Shown piece after piece: positions 60,548 through 64,000 of a stretch of DNA of 64,000 nt. The notes beneath the pieces are model-generated. The model was not told the origin of the DNA. It did no database searches and saw nothing but the letters and a program-made list of their open reading frames with translations. The position numbers and the translations under genes are program-made. The stretch spans positions 1 to 64,000 of the forward strand of contig MEPU01000002.1 of the NCBI GenBank assembly GCA_001771815.1, given 5' to 3'. Source of the DNA: Bdellovibrionales bacterium RIFCSPHIGHO2_01_FULL_40_29. GTDB taxonomy: Bacteria > Bdellovibrionota > Bdellovibrionia > Bdellovibrionales > Bdellovibrionaceae. Numbering within the stretch: position 1 is the first letter of the stretch; each line of letters starts with the position of its first letter.

Positions 60548-63484
60548 CTACTCTTTCAAAACAGGCATGATATCTAACTCCAGAACTTGGCCACCTCGAG
60601 AGACTTTAATCTTTGTTACGGCTCCAGGTTTTACGGCCTGCAAAGTGTAAACATAATCATATAAATTTTCAATTTTCGTTTTATCAAATTCAATAATGAT
60701 ATCGTTTTCTTTAAGACCCGCTTTTTCAGCTGGTGAATTCTTTGAAGCACCTGAAATGCGAACTCCTTTGACTCCCTCTTGGCTGTAGTCCGGAATAGTT
60801 CCTAAATAAATTCGAAATCCCCGTCCCTCAAGTCGTTGCCCAGAATTACCTTCTACTTTTTCATAATGAACAGCTGTACTGGAGACTGTCGCCACTTTTT
60901 CTAAATAGGTTCTTACAACATGAGCTGTTTTCTGCAAACCAGGATAATTTAAAGTCTCAGGAATATCACGTGGAGAGTGATATTCCGCATGAGCCCCCGT
61001 GAAAAAAGAGATCGATGGAATTTGAGCCAAGTAAAAAGTCATCGCATCGGTCGGCAAATAGGGATCGGAAGTCAGTGCTAAACTTTGACCAGTAATCAAT
61101 CCGACTTCCTCGCTCAAACCATGCCATTCTTTCGCAGAACCCACGCCCTGAATCTGAAGTGTATCTCGAAGTCTTCCAATCATATCCAAATTAAAACTGG
61201 CTTCGAATCCCTTTGAAAACGGTGATTTTACCTTATCCCAATCTTTAACAAAGGCATTTGATCCCAAAACTCCAATTTCTTCACCTGACCAAATCGCAAA
61301 ATAAAGTGGTTTCTTGAGTTTTTCTCTATTCTTTACGCTGGAAAAATGATGAGCCAACTCTAACACGCCCGCAACTCCAGAAGCATTATCATCTGCACCA
61401 AAGTGAATCTGACCTATTTCATTTGCCTTAGCCAAGGATGATCCCGTTTGCACTCCACGTCCTAAATGATCTCCATGACCACCAATAATAAGCGCTTTAT
61501 TTTTCTGATATCGTTTCGGTTCCAATTTTGCGATCACATTTCGGCCTGTGGAACGCTTCGCCAATAAATCAACTTCTGCTGAAACATACTGAGAATTCAA
61601 AATAAATCCAGTGGCTTCAGGAGATTGAAGATAATGATCTTGAAGAGCTTTAAATGTTCTAAACTGCGAGTTTTGATCTGATTTTTTAAGTAATTCTAAA
61701 AAGACATCCTCTGAAATTTTTAAAACGGGTAACGTTGTATCTGATAAAGATCCCTCGAAGCGGACCGTCTTCAAACCTGAATTTGATATAAAGATAACAC
61801 CTGCAGCGCCTTGATTTTTTGCAACAGTGATCTTGTGTTGTGGTCTTGAGAATGTCAGCAAATGAAGTCGCATTTCTTTTTGAACATGGTCAGGAGCCCC
61901 ATCCAAAATAGCCACCCATTTACCCGTTACATCCAAACCTTTGTAAGAATCAACCGCCGGCAGTTTTTCAGTGGCTGATACTTTCACTCCAAAACCTGCA
62001 AAGGCCACTGGAGCCGCAGGGAATTTACCCGATTTTGAATACGACAGAACTTGGTAATCTGCTGATCGTGTGAGTTTTTTACTGACTCGTCCGCCAAGTT
62101 CTAATGTATTTTTATCGGTTGCTTCCACTGCTGATATAAATTCAAAAGTGTGAATAAAGTCTTTTCCAATAGCCGGCTTCAATCCCCAATCTTTGAATAA
62201 CTGAGCTATGGTATTTGTATAAATAATCTCTTTGGCAGATCCTGTCGCTCGCCCCTCCATCGATTCATCAGCCAGATATTTAACGATGGCTTTGATATCA
62301 TCTTGATTGATCGATTCACTTAACTTTAATGGATTTTGAGTCTCTTTCATTTTTAGAGCGGGCGGTAAATTCAAAGCCTTTCGAGCTTCATTATCATTCC
62401 AATCAGCTAAATAAATTTGGCTTTCACCTTTTTCATTTCGATGGGACCATGTTAACTTTTGACCATCTGGTGAAAAACTGGCTAATCCATCAAAACCATC
62501 CGAGAATGTAATTCGAACAGGTTTTTGCTTTCCTTCAGTATCAACAATAAAAAGCTCAAAATTAGCATAACCTAAAATAGATGACCCAAAAATAATATAA
62601 TCACCTGATGGATGAAAATACGGAGCCCATGACATGGATCCCAATTGAGTGATCTGCTTTTGATTACTTCCATCCACATTCATCGTGTAGATTTCAGCCT
62701 TTGAGCCATCAGCACTAAATCGACGCCATGTGATCTTTTTACCATCGGCACTGAAAAAAGGTCCACCGTCATACCCAGAAGACGTTGTCAAACGCTTCAC
62801 TTGAGAACCGTCGGCCTTCATTATATAAATATCCATTGCATAAGAGGGATCACGATCAAAGATTTTTTTCTCTTCATCACTTAATTTTTCAGTATATGCG
62901 GAACGATTGGAAGCAAAGGCAATCCACTGACCATCTGGAGAATACGAACCTTCGGCGTCATACCCTTTGGCGCGTGTTAACTGTTTGACCTTCTGACCAT
63001 GAAGATCAGATTCAAAAATATCAAACTCTTCATCAAAACTCCAAGAGTAGCGTCCCTTGACAGGTTTTGCGCGCTCTTCATACTCAGCTTTAACTTTATC
63101 TTTTATCTTAGGATCAAGATGTGTCGATGACCACATGACTTTTTTTCCAGCGGGATGAATCCAACCACAGGTGGTTTTACCTTGCCCTGTTGAAACACGT
63201 TGAGTTTGGCCATTCTGTAAATCAACAATATACATCTGATAAAATGGATTTCCGAGTTCTCGCTCGGATTGAAAGATCATTTTTTGACCATCTTGACTGA
63301 AGTACCCTTCACCAGATCTGGGACCAACAAAGGTGATCTGTTTTGAATTCGTATAAAATGTATTCTGAGTGCTGACAATAGATGTTGGTATCAGATTTTT
63401 TTCAACTTGAGCTGTTGATTTTAAAGAAGACAAGATGACCACAAAAGAAATGCAGGCTATGACTAAAGAGTAGATTTTTTTCAT
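60548..63484 (-). CDS. Secreted WD40-like/M28 aminopeptidase/PDZ protein
   Basis: 978 aa. Signal peptide (MKKIYSLVIACISFVVIL). The first third (about 45-380) is a PD40/TolB-like propeller, with repeats of the form SPDGQWIAFASNR. A PA-like insert is followed by an M28 zinc domain (about 630-830): GGHGDHLGRG, HFGADDNASG, WSGEEIGVLGS, LDMIGR and AEYHSPRDIP supply ligands. The C-terminal PDZ (about 870-975) has GVRISGASKNSPAEKAGLKENDIIIEF. A large secreted exopeptidase probably for degrading host protein. Confidence 0.88.
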   Translation of the reverse strand: MKKIYSLVIACISFVVILSSLKSTAQVEKNLIPTSIVSTQNTFYTNSKQITFVGPRSGEGYFSQDGQKMIFQSERELGNPFYQMYIVDLQNGQTQRVSTGQGKTTCGWIHPAGKKVMWSSTHLDPKIKDKVKAEYEERAKPVKGRYSWSFDEEFDIFESDLHGQKVKQLTRAKGYDAEGSYSPDGQWIAFASNRSAYTEKLSDEEKKIFDRDPSYAMDIYIMKADGSQVKRLTTSSGYDGGPFFSADGKKITWRRFSADGSKAEIYTMNVDGSNQKQITQLGSMSWAPYFHPSGDYIIFGSSILGYANFELFIVDTEGKQKPVRITFSDGFDGLASFSPDGQKLTWSHRNEKGESQIYLADWNDNEARKALNLPPALKMKETQNPLKLSESINQDDIKAIVKYLADESMEGRATGSAKEIIYTNTIAQLFKDWGLKPAIGKDFIHTFEFISAVEATDKNTLELGGRVSKKLTRSADYQVLSYSKSGKFPAAPVAFAGFGVKVSATEKLPAVDSYKGLDVTGKWVAILDGAPDHVQKEMRLHLLTFSRPQHKITVAKNQGAAGVIFISNSGLKTVRFEGSLSDTTLPVLKISEDVFLELLKKSDQNSQFRTFKALQDHYLQSPEATGFILNSQYVSAEVDLLAKRSTGRNVIAKLEPKRYQKNKALIIGGHGDHLGRGVQTGSSLAKANEIGQIHFGADDNASGVAGVLELAHHFSSVKNREKLKKPLYFAIWSGEEIGVLGSNAFVKDWDKVKSPFSKGFEASFNLDMIGRLRDTLQIQGVGSAKEWHGLSEEVGLITGQSLALTSDPYLPTDAMTFYLAQIPSISFFTGAHAEYHSPRDIPETLNYPGLQKTAHVVRTYLEKVATVSSTAVHYEKVEGNSGQRLEGRGFRIYLGTIPDYSQEGVKGVRISGASKNSPAEKAGLKENDIIIEFDKTKIENLYDYVYTLQAVKPGAVTKIKVSRGGQVLELDIMPVLKE

Positions 63485-63512
63485 GCCGGTATCAGAACAA
63501 ACGAGGATATTG

Positions 63513-64000
63513 ATGTCAATTGAAAGCTGCCGCTATTTATCTGTTTGCCAGGGGTGCCATTTTGAAAAAATGGCCTACTCAGAGCAGCTTGAAATTAAAA
63601 AAAATCACCTCGCTGAGCTATTCCAAAATCATCAACTCCAACCACCCCCTATTGCCATCAGAAGCCTTGGAGAAAACTATTTAAGACAGCGCTTTGACTT
63701 CACTATCCACAATGGACGAATGGGGCTCTATAGTGCCGACAGAGAGATTATCGATATTGAATCCTGCCAGCAAGTGGCTTCAGAGCTGCAAAAAGCTTTT
63801 AGTGATTTTAGATCCATTCCATTTCCTATCAAAAAAGGCTCCGTTCGCTTGCGTGTTGGTCCCAGTGGATTACGAGGCGTCTGGTTGGATTTTGCAAATA
63901 CGGATATTAAAAACTTACTTGATGAAAAAAACACCTTAGAACGTCTTTGGAAGCTCGGCTTCCATATCGAAATTGGACAAAAAGGGAAAGTTCCCATTCC
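63513..64000 (+). CDS. TrmA/RlmD-family RNA uracil-5-methyltransferase (start only)
   Basis: Truncated by the window edge; 162 codons visible. The N terminus holds the Fe-S cysteines typical of this family: SCRYLSVCQGCHFEK (C-x5-CxxC, residues about 6-15), and YSEQLEIKKNHLAELF follows. Then RQRFDFTIHNGRMGLYS matches the RNA-fold strand. It methylates U in tRNA or rRNA. Start ATG 63513 sits 28 bp from the divergent M28 gene. A reading in another frame (63694 on) is a shadow. Confidence 0.82.
   Translation, partial: MSIESCRYLSVCQGCHFEKMAYSEQLEIKKNHLAELFQNHQLQPPPIAIRSLGENYLRQRFDFTIHNGRMGLYSADREIIDIESCQQVASELQKAFSDFRSIPFPIKKGSVRLRVGPSGLRGVWLDFANTDIKNLLDEKNTLERLWKLGFHIEIGQKGKVPI

Noticed and set aside
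1-64000. tRNA, rRNA, CRISPR arrays and insertion sequences
   Set aside because: None was seen by eye; a covariance search (tRNAscan-SE, Infernal) would be needed to exclude small RNAs such as 6S or riboswitches.

Overview
The window is a dense, AT-rich bacterial chromosome segment. It carries about 70 protein genes and no rRNA, tRNA or CRISPR array that I can see. Many secreted proteins and lipoproteins (some with an FQNC-type lipobox), a class Ia ribonucleotide reductase, YfgM-BamB, a YebC protein, leucine dehydrogenase, PilZ and patatin proteins and secreted hydrolases point to a Gram-negative organism. It looks like a Bdellovibrio-type predator (Bdellovibrionota). That assignment is an inference from gene content, not from a marker-gene comparison.

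Left third (1-16 kb). An outer-membrane barrel gene diverges from a long, tightly coupled purine operon: purM-purN-X-purB-purC-purS-purQ-purL-purF. PurS, PurQ and the short PurL form a three-part FGAM synthase, and PurF keeps the four cysteines of the [4Fe-4S] type. X is an unrecognised Rossmann-like protein. The operon runs on into a murein-recycling trio (LD-carboxypeptidase, beta-lactamase-fold hydrolase, Mpl ligase), followed by mutS.

Middle (16-38 kb). Small secreted proteins, an App1-like DUF2183 phosphatase, a Cys-rich YkgJ-like protein with SufE, an msrB/msrA pair split by an A10 frameshift, a YegD-like Hsp70, YebC, a DUF455 ferritin-like protein, and a minus-strand run (acyl-CoA dehydrogenase, SDR, PTPS/QueD, RsuA/RluF-type pseudouridine synthase). 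Then come a site-2 protease with trpS, scpA-scpB with acidic extensions, a two-gene HTTM membrane module, a lipoprotein, and nrdA-nrdB behind a roughly 500-bp control region containing a palindrome resembling an NrdR box.

Right part (38-64 kb). A YhcC-type radical SAM protein, an MnmD-like methyltransferase, a patatin/GYF-PilZ pair, DedA, a LytM (M23) lipoprotein, glyA-rpiB, and a fatty-acid cluster yceD-rpmF-fabH-fabD-fabG-acpP-fabF that lacks plsX between rpmF and fabH. After these lie a 2OG-oxygenase-like protein, leucine dehydrogenase, YfgM-BamB, a small accessory island (58-aa membrane protein, orphan tyrosine recombinase, HTH protein, secreted PD-(D/E)XK-like nuclease), a lone receiver-domain regulator, a large WD40/M28/PDZ exopeptidase, and the start of a TrmA/RlmD-family RNA methyltransferase cut by the window edge.

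Points most worth checking: the msrB-A10-msrA slippery junction, an intrinsic terminator embedded in a signal-peptide coding region (52.8 kb), the predicted secreted PD-(D/E)XK nuclease beside an orphan integrase/HTH pair, and the unknown protein inside the purine operon.
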